DNA from: Oscillospiraceae bacterium
GTDB lineage: Bacteria; Bacillota; Clostridia; Oscillospirales; Acutalibacteraceae
DNA length: 64,000 nt
Direction of reading: 5' to 3'
Assembly: GCA_015066045.1 (NCBI GenBank)
Contig: SVPD01000001.1
Coordinates: forward strand, 124,001 to 188,000
Program-made: the position numbers and the translations under genes
In this document: positions 26,677-34,776 of the stretch, in pieces
How the letters are laid out: each line of letters begins with the position of its first letter
Position numbering within the stretch: position 1 is the first letter of the stretch
Notes under the pieces: model-generated
Databases searched by the model: none
Seen by the model: only the letters and a program-made list of their open reading frames with translations
What the model was told of the DNA's origin: nothing

Positions 26677-29600
26677 ATGTCTTTCACGCATTTACATCTT
26701 CATACAGAATACAGTCTTTTGGACGGTGCCTGCAGAATCGCTCAGCTTATGGACAGAGTGAAGGAGCTTGGTCAGACAAGTGTCGCCATAACAGATCACG
26801 GATCAATGTACGGTGTAATCGATTTTTATAAAGCGGCCAAGGAAAAGGGTATAAAGCCGATTATCGGTTGCGAATGCTATGTAGCCAAACGAAGCAGATT
26901 TGACAAAGTTCACGGTCTTGACAACGAAAGACATCATCTCGTACTTCTTTGTGAAAACAATGTCGGATACCAAAATCTGATACAGATGGTGAGCAAAAGC
27001 TGGACGGAAGGCTTTTACACCAAACCGAGAATCGACAAAGAGCTTCTCGAAAAGCATCACGAAGGTCTTATTGCTCTTTCGGCCTGTCTGGCGGGTGAAA
27101 TACCGACCTTGCTGGTAAGAGGGGATTATGAGGGAGCTAAAAAAGCTGCTTTATGGTATAAAGGGATTTTCGGAGAAGGAAAATATTTTATAGAGATACA
27201 GAACCACGGACTCAGAGAGCAGTTAGAGATAATGCCCGACCTTGTGAGATTAGCCAAGGAAATCGGTGTACCTCCGGTTGCCACCAATGACGCCCATTAT
27301 CTGACTAAGGAGGATTCATCCGTTCAGCAGGTTTTAATCTGTATTCAGACAAACCATATTCTCGGAGAAGAAACAGGCTTAGAGTTCAGCACTGACGAAT
27401 TTTATGTAAAGAGTGAAGGCGAGATGAGAGAGGCCTTTTCTGAGCTGCCCGAGGCTATCGATATTACAGAAAAAATCGCCGATATGTGTAATGTGGAGTT
27501 CGAATTCGGAAACACAAAGCTCCCTCACTTTGAGGTGCCGAATAAAATGGACCACTTCGAATACTTTAAAAACCAGTGCTTCTTTGGTCTGTGTAAGCTT
27601 AAGGGCGATAATCCGCCCAAAGAATATGTAGACAGACTTAATTATGAGCTTGATGTAATCAATAAAATGGGATATGTCGATTATTTCCTCATAGTCCACG
27701 ATTTTATCCGTCACGCTAAAAGTAAAAATATTCCCGTAGGACCGGGCAGAGGCTCGGGTGCAGGCTCACTTGCGGCCTATTGCATCGGCATTACAGGCAT
27801 AGATCCTCTTCGGTATAATCTTCTTTTCGAACGCTTCCTTAATCCCGAAAGAGTAAGCATGCCCGATTTCGATATCGATTTCTGTTATGTCCGCAGGCAG
27901 GAGGTAATCGATTACGTTATTTCCAAATACGGTGCTGACCATGTGGCACAGATAGTCACCTTCGGTACTATGGCTGCCAGAGCGGCTATAAGAGATGTCG
28001 GCCGTGTTCTCGGCCTACCCTATGCGGTGGTGGATGAGGTCGCCAAGCTTATACCGCAGGAGCTGAAAATCACTATCGATAAGGCACTGAAAATGTCCGA
28101 TGAATTGCGGCAACTTTATCAGAATAACGACGACGTTAAAAAACTGCTGGATATATCGAAAAAGGTAGAAGGTATGCCTCGACACGCCTCTACTCACGCA
28201 GCGGGAGTAGTAATAACCCGTGATCCCGTTTCCTCATATGTACCGCTGGCAGTAAACGATGAGAGCATCGTCACGCAGTTTACTATGGTTACTCTCGAGC
28301 AGCTCGGACTTCTTAAGATGGACTTTTTGGGGCTTCGCACACTTACGGTGATAAATGATGCCGTGCAGATGGTCAGAAAAGCCGTTCCCGATTTCTCCAT
28401 AGAGAATATCCCTCTTGATGACGAAGCAACCTTCCGTATGCTTTCCGAGGGGCGCACAGACGGTGTGTTCCAGTATGAATCAGCCGGTATGCGCAGTGTG
28501 CTTTCCAGACTTAAGCCCGAGTCACTGGAGGACCTTATAGCGGTAATATCTCTTTACAGGCCCGGACCTGCAGACTCTATAGACACCTATATTCATAACC
28601 GCCACCACCCCGAGGACACCGTATACAAGACTGAGCTTATCAGAGACATACTTGATGTTACCTACGGTTGTATGGTCTATCAGGAGCAGGTAATGCAGAT
28701 TTGCCGTAAAATAGCGGGCTATTCCTACGGCAGAGCCGATCTGGTACGCAGAGCGATGAGCAAAAAGAAGCTCGATGTTATGGAAAAGGAAAGGCATCAT
28801 TTCATCTACGGCCTTAAGAATGACAAGGGTGAAACCGAATGTGCAGGCGCACTCGCAAACGGTGTCAGCGAGGAAACCGCCAACGAAATTTTCGATGAAA
28901 TGTCAAATTTCGCAAAATATGCCTTCAACAAATCGCATGCAGCTGCCTATGCCTATGTTTCTTATCAGACGGCATGGCTTAAGGCTCATTATCCCTGTGA
29001 GCTGATGGCCGCTACGCTGACGAGTGTTCTTGACTCATCGGTAAAGGTTTCAGGCTATATCGCCGAATGTACCAGAATAGGCATCAAGGTTTTAGCCCCC
29101 AGCATCAACAGCAGCTTCGAGGGCTTTACCGTAAAAAACGGGAAAATACGCTTCGGCTTGCTTGCTATAAAAAATCTTGGCAGAAGCTTTATCAGAACTA
29201 TTATCAATAACCGTGAGCAGGGAGGAAAATACACCACCTTTTATTCCTTCTGCAAAAGAGTATATTCCAAGGACTTTAACCGTCGTGCGGCGGAAAGCCT
29301 CATAAAATGCGGTGCATGTGACGGTCTGGACCTTAACCGACGCCAGATGCTTTATATGCTTCCTTTGATTATCAGTGAGCTGGATGCGGACAAAAACCGG
29401 AATGTAGTGGGGCAAATAGGCTTTTTTGATGAAGATTCGGGATTTTCCTTTGAAAACGAAATGACTGCACCGGAAATGGAAGAAATGCCCGAAAATGAGC
29501 TTCTGTCCTATGAAAAGGAAATCACCGGTCTTTACATTTCGGGGCATCCTATGGATGAATATTCGGCCATTTCTCAGAAAATCAAATGCGATAAAATCTC

Positions 29601-30141
29601 GGATATACTCGAAAATAATGAAGGCATTTCCGTAAAATATAAGGATAATTCTTCTGTTAAAATTTTCGGTATAGTCACACGTGTCGAGAAAAAAATAACC
29701 AAGAATAACTCTACGATGTGCTTTATTGAGCTCGAGGACATGAGCGCTTCCATCGAATGTATAGTTTTTTCTAAGCTATACGCTGATAAAATCAATCATC
29801 TGAGAGTGGGAAATATTCTTCTGCTGAGAGGACGACTCAGTATGAGAGAAGACAGAGAGCCGTCCGTTATCTGCGAAAGCATCGAGCCGAACCCTAAAAA
29901 TATTTATAAGGACGAAAAGACTAAAGCGCATACAGTCACGATACGGTGCGACGAAGAAAAGAAAGAGCTCGTTTCTAAGCTTAAAATTTTATCCGAGCTT
30001 TTCAGCGGAACTACTTCGCTCGTTATTAAATATAATGATAACGGGGAAGTAGTTAAAATCGGCACTGTCAGATGGTGTGAGGAAATCAGAAGGGAGCTCA
30101 CATATCTGTCCGGAAGGTACGGATTTTCTTTCACGGAATAA
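26677..30141 (+). CDS. dnaE: DNA polymerase III alpha subunit DnaE
   Basis: Replicative polymerase catalytic subunit, 1154 residues. An N-terminal PHP domain has intact metal residues ('THLHLHTEYSLLDG' at residues 4-17, 'ITDHGSMYG', 'NDAHYL'). The C-family palm carries 'GPGRGSGAGSL' and the catalytic 'PDFDIDF', with the fingers 'FQYESAGMR'. A helix-hairpin-helix region and an OB-fold ('KIFGIVTRVEKK') follow. Bacillota also carry PolC; this enzyme would share or assist replication. AAAGGAGG precedes the ATG. No intein or frameshift was seen. Confidence 0.97.
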   Translation: MSFTHLHLHTEYSLLDGACRIAQLMDRVKELGQTSVAITDHGSMYGVIDFYKAAKEKGIKPIIGCECYVAKRSRFDKVHGLDNERHHLVLLCENNVGYQNLIQMVSKSWTEGFYTKPRIDKELLEKHHEGLIALSACLAGEIPTLLVRGDYEGAKKAALWYKGIFGEGKYFIEIQNHGLREQLEIMPDLVRLAKEIGVPPVATNDAHYLTKEDSSVQQVLICIQTNHILGEETGLEFSTDEFYVKSEGEMREAFSELPEAIDITEKIADMCNVEFEFGNTKLPHFEVPNKMDHFEYFKNQCFFGLCKLKGDNPPKEYVDRLNYELDVINKMGYVDYFLIVHDFIRHAKSKNIPVGPGRGSGAGSLAAYCIGITGIDPLRYNLLFERFLNPERVSMPDFDIDFCYVRRQEVIDYVISKYGADHVAQIVTFGTMAARAAIRDVGRVLGLPYAVVDEVAKLIPQELKITIDKALKMSDELRQLYQNNDDVKKLLDISKKVEGMPRHASTHAAGVVITRDPVSSYVPLAVNDESIVTQFTMVTLEQLGLLKMDFLGLRTLTVINDAVQMVRKAVPDFSIENIPLDDEATFRMLSEGRTDGVFQYESAGMRSVLSRLKPESLEDLIAVISLYRPGPADSIDTYIHNRHHPEDTVYKTELIRDILDVTYGCMVYQEQVMQICRKIAGYSYGRADLVRRAMSKKKLDVMEKERHHFIYGLKNDKGETECAGALANGVSEETANEIFDEMSNFAKYAFNKSHAAAYAYVSYQTAWLKAHYPCELMAATLTSVLDSSVKVSGYIAECTRIGIKVLAPSINSSFEGFTVKNGKIRFGLLAIKNLGRSFIRTIINNREQGGKYTTFYSFCKRVYSKDFNRRAAESLIKCGACDGLDLNRRQMLYMLPLIISELDADKNRNVVGQIGFFDEDSGFSFENEMTAPEMEEMPENELLSYEKEITGLYISGHPMDEYSAISQKIKCDKISDILENNEGISVKYKDNSSVKIFGIVTRVEKKITKNNSTMCFIELEDMSASIECIVFSKLYADKINHLRVGNILLLRGRLSMREDREPSVICESIEPNPKNIYKDEKTKAHTVTIRCDEEKKELVSKLKILSELFSGTTSLVIKYNDNGEVVKIGTVRWCEEIRRELTYLSGRYGFSFTE

Positions 30142-30186
30142 TCAACTGTTAATTTTTTCCGTAAGTGTCGATTTTTTGAATATACC

Positions 30187-30214
30187 TTGACTTTTAAACA
30201 AATTTGTGTATAAT
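30187..30214 (+). promoter_or_regulatory. Sigma-A type promoter of pfkA
   Basis: TTGACT (30187-30192), 16-base spacer, TATAAT (30209-30214). It would give a leader of about 50 bases ending in AGGAGG before the pfkA ATG at 30272. Confidence 0.8.
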
Positions 30215-30271
30215 ATTTCTAAATGTTTAAATGTTATTTTTTCATCAATTTGATGTCAGGAGGACGTAATA

Positions 30272-31237
30272 ATGCTTAAGACTATCGGTGTTTTAACAAG
30301 CGGCGGTGACGCTCCCGGTATGAATGCTGCCATCAGAGCGGTTGTTCGTGCAGGCTGCGAGCTCGGTATGAAGGTTTACGGTATCAGAAGAGGCTATAAC
30401 GGTCTTATGGATGATGATATGTATGAAATGAATCTTCGTTCTGTTTCCGATATAATCAACAGAGGCGGTACTATTCTCTATTCTGCCAGATCATCCCGTT
30501 TCAAGACTGAGGAGGGTATGCAGGCTGCTATCGAGACCTGTAAAAAGAGAGGTATTGAGGGACTTGTAGTTATCGGCGGCGACGGTTCCTTCAGAGGAGC
30601 CAGAGACCTTTCACTCAGAGGAATTCCCTGTGTAGCCATTCCCGGCACTATCGATAATGATATCGGCTGCTGCGACTATACTATCGGTTACGACACTGCT
30701 ATGAATACCATTATGCAGATGGTAGACCGTATCAGAGATACTGCCGAATCACATGACCGCTGCGCAGTAGTAGAGGTTATGGGCAGAGGTGCAGGCTATC
30801 TTGCTCTTACATCAGGTATCGCATGCGGCGCCACATCTACTCTCATTCCAGAGGTACCCTATGATTTCGAGCGTGATGTTATCGACAGAATGAAAAGAAC
30901 TCAGAAGAGCAACAAGGTTCATTTCGTTATCATCGTTTCCGAGGCTATCGGCGGTGTAGAAGAGATGGCTAAAAGAATACAGAGTGAAACAGGTGTCGAG
31001 GCCAGAGCTACTATTCTCGGCCACGTACAGAGAGGCGGCTCACCCACTGCCAAAGACAGAATCGTTGCAAGTCAGATGGGTTATCATGCAGTTCAGCTTC
31101 TTAAAAACGGTATCGGTAACCGTGTAGTTGCTATCCAGAAAGAAACTGTTATGGATTTCGATATTTTCGAAGCGTTAGGTATGAAAAATTCAGTTGACCT
31201 TGATATGTACAAAATGTCTCTTGAAATATCTATCTGA
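30272..31237 (+). CDS. pfkA: 6-phosphofructokinase, ATP-dependent
   Basis: Phosphorylates fructose-6-phosphate to fructose-1,6-bisphosphate, the committed glycolytic step and the source of the signal sensed by HprK. The 321 residues match the short bacterial homotetrameric type. Visible: 'TSGGDAPGMNAAIRAV', 'GGDGS' at 102-106 (Gly rather than Asp after GGD points to ATP, not pyrophosphate, as donor), the catalytic 'GTIDND' at 125-130 and 'EVMGRGAGYLAL'. The C-terminal half keeps 'LGHVQRGGSPTAKDR'. It is transcribed alone between its own promoter and a terminator. Confidence 0.97.
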   Translation: MLKTIGVLTSGGDAPGMNAAIRAVVRAGCELGMKVYGIRRGYNGLMDDDMYEMNLRSVSDIINRGGTILYSARSSRFKTEEGMQAAIETCKKRGIEGLVVIGGDGSFRGARDLSLRGIPCVAIPGTIDNDIGCCDYTIGYDTAMNTIMQMVDRIRDTAESHDRCAVVEVMGRGAGYLALTSGIACGATSTLIPEVPYDFERDVIDRMKRTQKSNKVHFVIIVSEAIGGVEEMAKRIQSETGVEARATILGHVQRGGSPTAKDRIVASQMGYHAVQLLKNGIGNRVVAIQKETVMDFDIFEALGMKNSVDLDMYKMSLEISI

Positions 31238-31260
31238 TTCTGTTTTAAAAAGATAAAATT

Positions 31261-31296
31261 ACGGGAGGTCTTTTCTGCAGATCTCTCGTATTTTTC
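31261..31296 (+). terminator. Rho-independent terminator of pfkA
   Basis: ACGGGAGGTC (31261-31270) pairs with GATCTCTCGT (31280-31289) through 8 Watson-Crick and 2 G-U pairs, followed at once by ATTTTTCT. Confidence 0.8.
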
Positions 31297-31320
31297 TATT
31301 AATTGTATTTGGAGATTGTT

Positions 31321-32097
31321 ATGACTAAAAAAGATAAGCCTAAATCTAAAAAAACATTGCCTGACCATGCTCATAATTTTCACCGTCAGCATATGAGGGA
31401 AAGATTTTATGAAGCCGGCTTCAAGGGTATGGCTGATCATAATGTTCTGGAAATGCTGCTTTATTTCGGAATACCGAGAAAGGATACAAACGGTATTGCA
31501 CACGAGCTTATAAGCACCTTCGGCAGCTTTTCGTCTGTATTTGAGGCTAACAGACACGACCTTTTGAAGGTTAAGGGAATGACAGAAACGGCAGTTTGTC
31601 TGATAAAAATGATGCTGCCTGTCTACAGCAGATACACAGACAGCTTAAAAGAGCACAGACCGTCTCCCATCGAGCCTGAGGAGGTATATGAATATCTTCT
31701 TCCCAAATATTTTGAGGGCTCATGCCGTGAGAGAGTGTATGTTCTCTGCTATGACAGTTCAGACCGACTCATTGCCTGCAGGCTTTTGAATGAAGGCGAT
31801 ATCTGTTCTTCCTCGTTTGATATCAGGGAATTCAGCAGAATAGTTCTCGAGACAAACTGCACGAGTGTCATCATTTCGCATAATCATCCCCACTGCTTTT
31901 CTCAGCCGTCAAAGGATGATATCAGAGTAACGCAAAACGTAATCAAGCTTCTCGATATGCTCAAGATAAGACTGATAGACCACATTATCGTGGCGGATGA
32001 CGGCTATACATCTCTGGCAAATCACAGATATACACTGCCTCTGTTTTATCCGATTGATGAGCTTGAATTTGTAGCGGAAGAGAAAAATTTGGATTAA
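31321..32097 (+). CDS. radC: RadC/JAB domain protein
   Basis: A 258-residue RadC-family protein: an N-terminal helix-hairpin-helix-like part ('LLKVKGMTETAVCLIK') and a C-terminal JAB/MPN+ metalloprotease-like domain with 'SHNHPHCFSQPSKDD', where the HxH and the later Asp are the zinc ligands. RadC was once linked to DNA repair, but that link is doubtful and the substrate is unknown. The ATG at 31321 is 6 bases after GGAG (31311-31314); a TTG at 31303 lies before that site. The N-terminus has a Lys-rich extension. No mobile-element genes are near, so this looks like the chromosomal copy. Confidence 0.88.
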   Translation: MTKKDKPKSKKTLPDHAHNFHRQHMRERFYEAGFKGMADHNVLEMLLYFGIPRKDTNGIAHELISTFGSFSSVFEANRHDLLKVKGMTETAVCLIKMMLPVYSRYTDSLKEHRPSPIEPEEVYEYLLPKYFEGSCRERVYVLCYDSSDRLIACRLLNEGDICSSSFDIREFSRIVLETNCTSVIISHNHPHCFSQPSKDDIRVTQNVIKLLDMLKIRLIDHIIVADDGYTSLANHRYTLPLFYPIDELEFVAEEKNLD

Positions 32098-32170
32098 TTT
32101 TAACAATATAAGCGAGAAAATTTATTATTTTTATTCTATAATTTTGTAAGATTGTTTATGGAGAATATTT

Positions 32171-33403
32171 ATGGCAGATAAAGTTATTGTTATCGGCGCC
32201 GGTGCTGCAGGTCTTATGGCTTCGGGAGTAGCTGCCGAAAGAGGAAAAGAAGTACTTCTCATCGAAAAAAACGATAAGCCTGCACGTAAGGTTATGATAA
32301 CCGGAAAAGGCAGGTGCAATGTTACGAACAACTGTAACCTTATTAACGATCTTATTGCGAATGTTCCGACTAACGGACGCTTTATGTATAGTGCTTTTTC
32401 CAGATTTATGCCTTCGGATACTATTGATTTCTTCGAGGATATGGGTGTTCCGCTTAAGGTCGAAAGAGGGGACAGAGTTTTTCCCGAAAGTGACAAGGCC
32501 TCTGATATAGTGGATGCTCTGAACAGGTTCAGTCAGGATGCTGATGTAAAAAGAATCAAAGGCACCGTAAAAGGACTGATAATCGAGGACGGCTCTGTAA
32601 AAGGAGTTACTCTCGAAAACGGTGAAAGTTTTTTCTCTGACAAGGTAATTATTGCCACGGGCGGTGCTTCGTATCCCTTGACCGGCTCGACCGGTGACGG
32701 ATATAAATTAGCTGAGCAGGCAGGTCATTCTGTCGTCGATATCAAGCCCTCTCTTGTACCCTTGGTATGCCATGAAGGCTTCTGTTCGGATTTGCAGGGC
32801 TTATCACTGAGAAATGTGGAGATTACCGTTTTTGATACGGAGTCTTACAAGGAAATATATAATGATTTCGGTGAGATGCTTTTCACTCATTTCGGTGTTT
32901 CCGGTCCTCTTATCCTCAGTGCAAGCTCTCATATGAAGGACATCAGAGAAAGAAAATATGAAATACATATTGATCTGAAGCCCGCTTTGACGTATGAGCA
33001 GCTCGACAAAAGAATCCAGAGAGATTTTCTCGAAAATTCAAATAAGAACTTTATCAATGCTCTCGATGCACTTTTACCTAAAAAGCTGGTTCCCGTTATC
33101 GTGCGTCTTTCGGGTATAAAGCCCTCGACTAAAGTGAATCAGATTACCAAGGAAATGAGAGCTAAGCTCGTAAATATTCTTAAGGATTTGAAGGTAACCG
33201 TTCTCAGATTCCATCCCATAGAGGAAGCCATTATAACCTCGGGCGGAGTCAGCACCAAGGAAATCGATCCCAAAACTATGGAATCTAAGCTCTGCAAGGG
33301 ACTGTATTTTGCGGGCGAGGTAATAGATGTAGATGCATATACGGGCGGTTTTAATTTACAGATTGCATTTTCTACCGGCAGGCTTGCGGGTGAAAGTGTT
33401 TGA
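32171..33403 (+). CDS. HI0933-type NAD(P)/FAD-dependent oxidoreductase
   Basis: A flavoprotein of the HI0933/YhiN/BaiN group, 410 residues. The N-terminal Rossmann FAD site 'VIVIGAGAAGLMASG' is followed by 'GKGRCNVTN', and the C-terminal second FAD contact 'GLYFAGEVIDVDAYTGGFN' is complete. Characterised relatives include a bile-acid dehydroxylation reductase (BaiN) and proteins of unknown substrate; the substrate here is not predictable. The order flavoprotein-cmk-plsC-ispH/rpsA is common in Clostridia, which argues for a housekeeping role rather than bile metabolism. Confidence 0.9.
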   Translation: MADKVIVIGAGAAGLMASGVAAERGKEVLLIEKNDKPARKVMITGKGRCNVTNNCNLINDLIANVPTNGRFMYSAFSRFMPSDTIDFFEDMGVPLKVERGDRVFPESDKASDIVDALNRFSQDADVKRIKGTVKGLIIEDGSVKGVTLENGESFFSDKVIIATGGASYPLTGSTGDGYKLAEQAGHSVVDIKPSLVPLVCHEGFCSDLQGLSLRNVEITVFDTESYKEIYNDFGEMLFTHFGVSGPLILSASSHMKDIRERKYEIHIDLKPALTYEQLDKRIQRDFLENSNKNFINALDALLPKKLVPVIVRLSGIKPSTKVNQITKEMRAKLVNILKDLKVTVLRFHPIEEAIITSGGVSTKEIDPKTMESKLCKGLYFAGEVIDVDAYTGGFNLQIAFSTGRLAGESV

Positions 33404-33421
33404 TTTTAAAGGAGAAAAAAT

Positions 33422-34096
33422 ATGAGTAAGGTAATTAATGTAGCCATTGACGGACCTGCAGGTGCAGGAAAAAGCACTATCTCCAGAGCTGCAGCAGCAA
33501 AGCTGGGTTATATTTACATCGACACAGGCGCACTGTACAGAACAGTCGGTGTCAATGCACTCAGAAAGGGTGTCGATGTAAAGGATGCTTCTGCGGTCAT
33601 ATCCACTCTTGACGACGGGCTCAAAATCGAGCTTAAGTTTATCGACGGTGAGCAGAGAATGTTTCTGAACGGCGAGGATGTTTCGAGCGAAATCCGCACA
33701 CCCGATGCCTCTATGGCCGCATCGGCAGTTTCAGCCGTGCCCGAGGTAAGAAAGTATCTGTTTGATTTACAGAAAAACCTCGCAAAAGGCAATAACTGCA
33801 TTATGGACGGCAGAGATATCGGCACTGTAGTTCTTCCTGATGCCGACGTAAAAATTTTTCTCACCGCTTCACCTGAGGCAAGAGCGAAAAGAAGGCATCT
33901 GGAGCTTACAGAGAAGGGCATAGCCGCTGAATATGCGGATGTTCTTGCTGATATGATAGAGCGTGATTACAATGACTCTCACAGAGCCGTAGCACCTTTG
34001 AAGCAGGCTGACGATGCAGTTTTAGCTGACACAAGTGAGCTCGATCTGCAGCAGTCAATTGAATTAATAATCAGCATAATAGAGGGCAAAATATAA
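33422..34096 (+). CDS. cmk: Cytidylate kinase
   Basis: Phosphorylates CMP and dCMP with ATP in nucleotide recycling. The 224 residues carry the P-loop 'DGPAGAGKSTIS' (residues 9-20), 'YIDTGALYRTVG', 'MDGRDIGTVVLPDA' and the LID 'RRHLEL...' region. The NMP domain insert characteristic of CMP kinases is present. AAAGGAG precedes the ATG. It is part of the conserved cmk-plsC-ispH-rpsA order. Confidence 0.97.
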   Translation: MSKVINVAIDGPAGAGKSTISRAAAAKLGYIYIDTGALYRTVGVNALRKGVDVKDASAVISTLDDGLKIELKFIDGEQRMFLNGEDVSSEIRTPDASMAASAVSAVPEVRKYLFDLQKNLAKGNNCIMDGRDIGTVVLPDADVKIFLTASPEARAKRRHLELTEKGIAAEYADVLADMIERDYNDSHRAVAPLKQADDAVLADTSELDLQQSIELIISIIEGKI

Positions 34097-34122
34097 GCAA
34101 AACTATTTAAGGACTGGTTTGC

Positions 34123-34776
34123 TTGTATTTCGATTACTCTGAAAAGCCTAAAGAGCATAAGCTCTACTATGCGGGAAAATATCTGGCTAAAGGTCTTTCC
34201 TATGCGGTTTATAAAAGTGTTACGGTGAAAGGTAAGGAAAATATTCCCGAAAGCGGTGCTCTGATTATAGCACCTAACCACATTGCCTTTTCCGATCCTG
34301 CCATAATCGTCGCTAACTGCCCGAGAACAGTGCATTTTATGGCTAAAAGTGAACTGTTTGAAACTCCGCTGAAAGCGGCTTTTATGCGGAATATGAATGC
34401 TTTTCCCGTTAAAAGAAACCACTTCGACCGTAATGCCTTAAGACGGGCAGAGCAGATATTGAACGGTAACGGCGTTCTCGGAATTTTTCCCGAAGGAAAA
34501 AGAGTAAAAAATTCACCGCCTACCGAATCGAAAAAAGGTGTGGCTTATCTTGCCGGACGTACGGGTGCAGATGTTTTGCCGGTGTGTATTTACAGAGCTC
34601 CCGATGATACATCGGCCTGGCACAGGTTGGTTTTATCCTACGGAGATGTTATCAAAAATTCCGAATTAGGATTTGTCGGTAAGGATAAATCCCGTGAGGT
34701 GGCAGAAGCGGCCCATTTAATAATGAGCCGAATTATCAAATTATGGGAGGACGAAAATGAAGGTAACAGTAGCTGA
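34123..34776 (+). CDS. plsC: 1-acyl-sn-glycerol-3-phosphate acyltransferase PlsC
   Basis: Membrane-associated enzyme acylating lysophosphatidate to phosphatidate in phospholipid synthesis. The 217 residues have the acyltransferase motifs 'NHIAFSDPAII' (HxxxxD, catalytic His near residue 53), the 'FPVKRN' strand and 'GIFPEGKR'. The start is a TTG at 34123, 9 bases after AAGGA. It overlaps ispH-rpsA by 20 bases. The hydrophobic content is modest, as in other short Clostridial PlsC proteins. Confidence 0.92.
   Translation: MYFDYSEKPKEHKLYYAGKYLAKGLSYAVYKSVTVKGKENIPESGALIIAPNHIAFSDPAIIVANCPRTVHFMAKSELFETPLKAAFMRNMNAFPVKRNHFDRNALRRAEQILNGNGVLGIFPEGKRVKNSPPTESKKGVAYLAGRTGADVLPVCIYRAPDDTSAWHRLVLSYGDVIKNSELGFVGKDKSREVAEAAHLIMSRIIKLWEDENEGNSS

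Noticed and set aside
32137..32142. TATAAT before the HI0933-type gene
   Set aside because: No -35-like hexamer at 16-18 bases; AT-rich gaps give such hexamers by chance.
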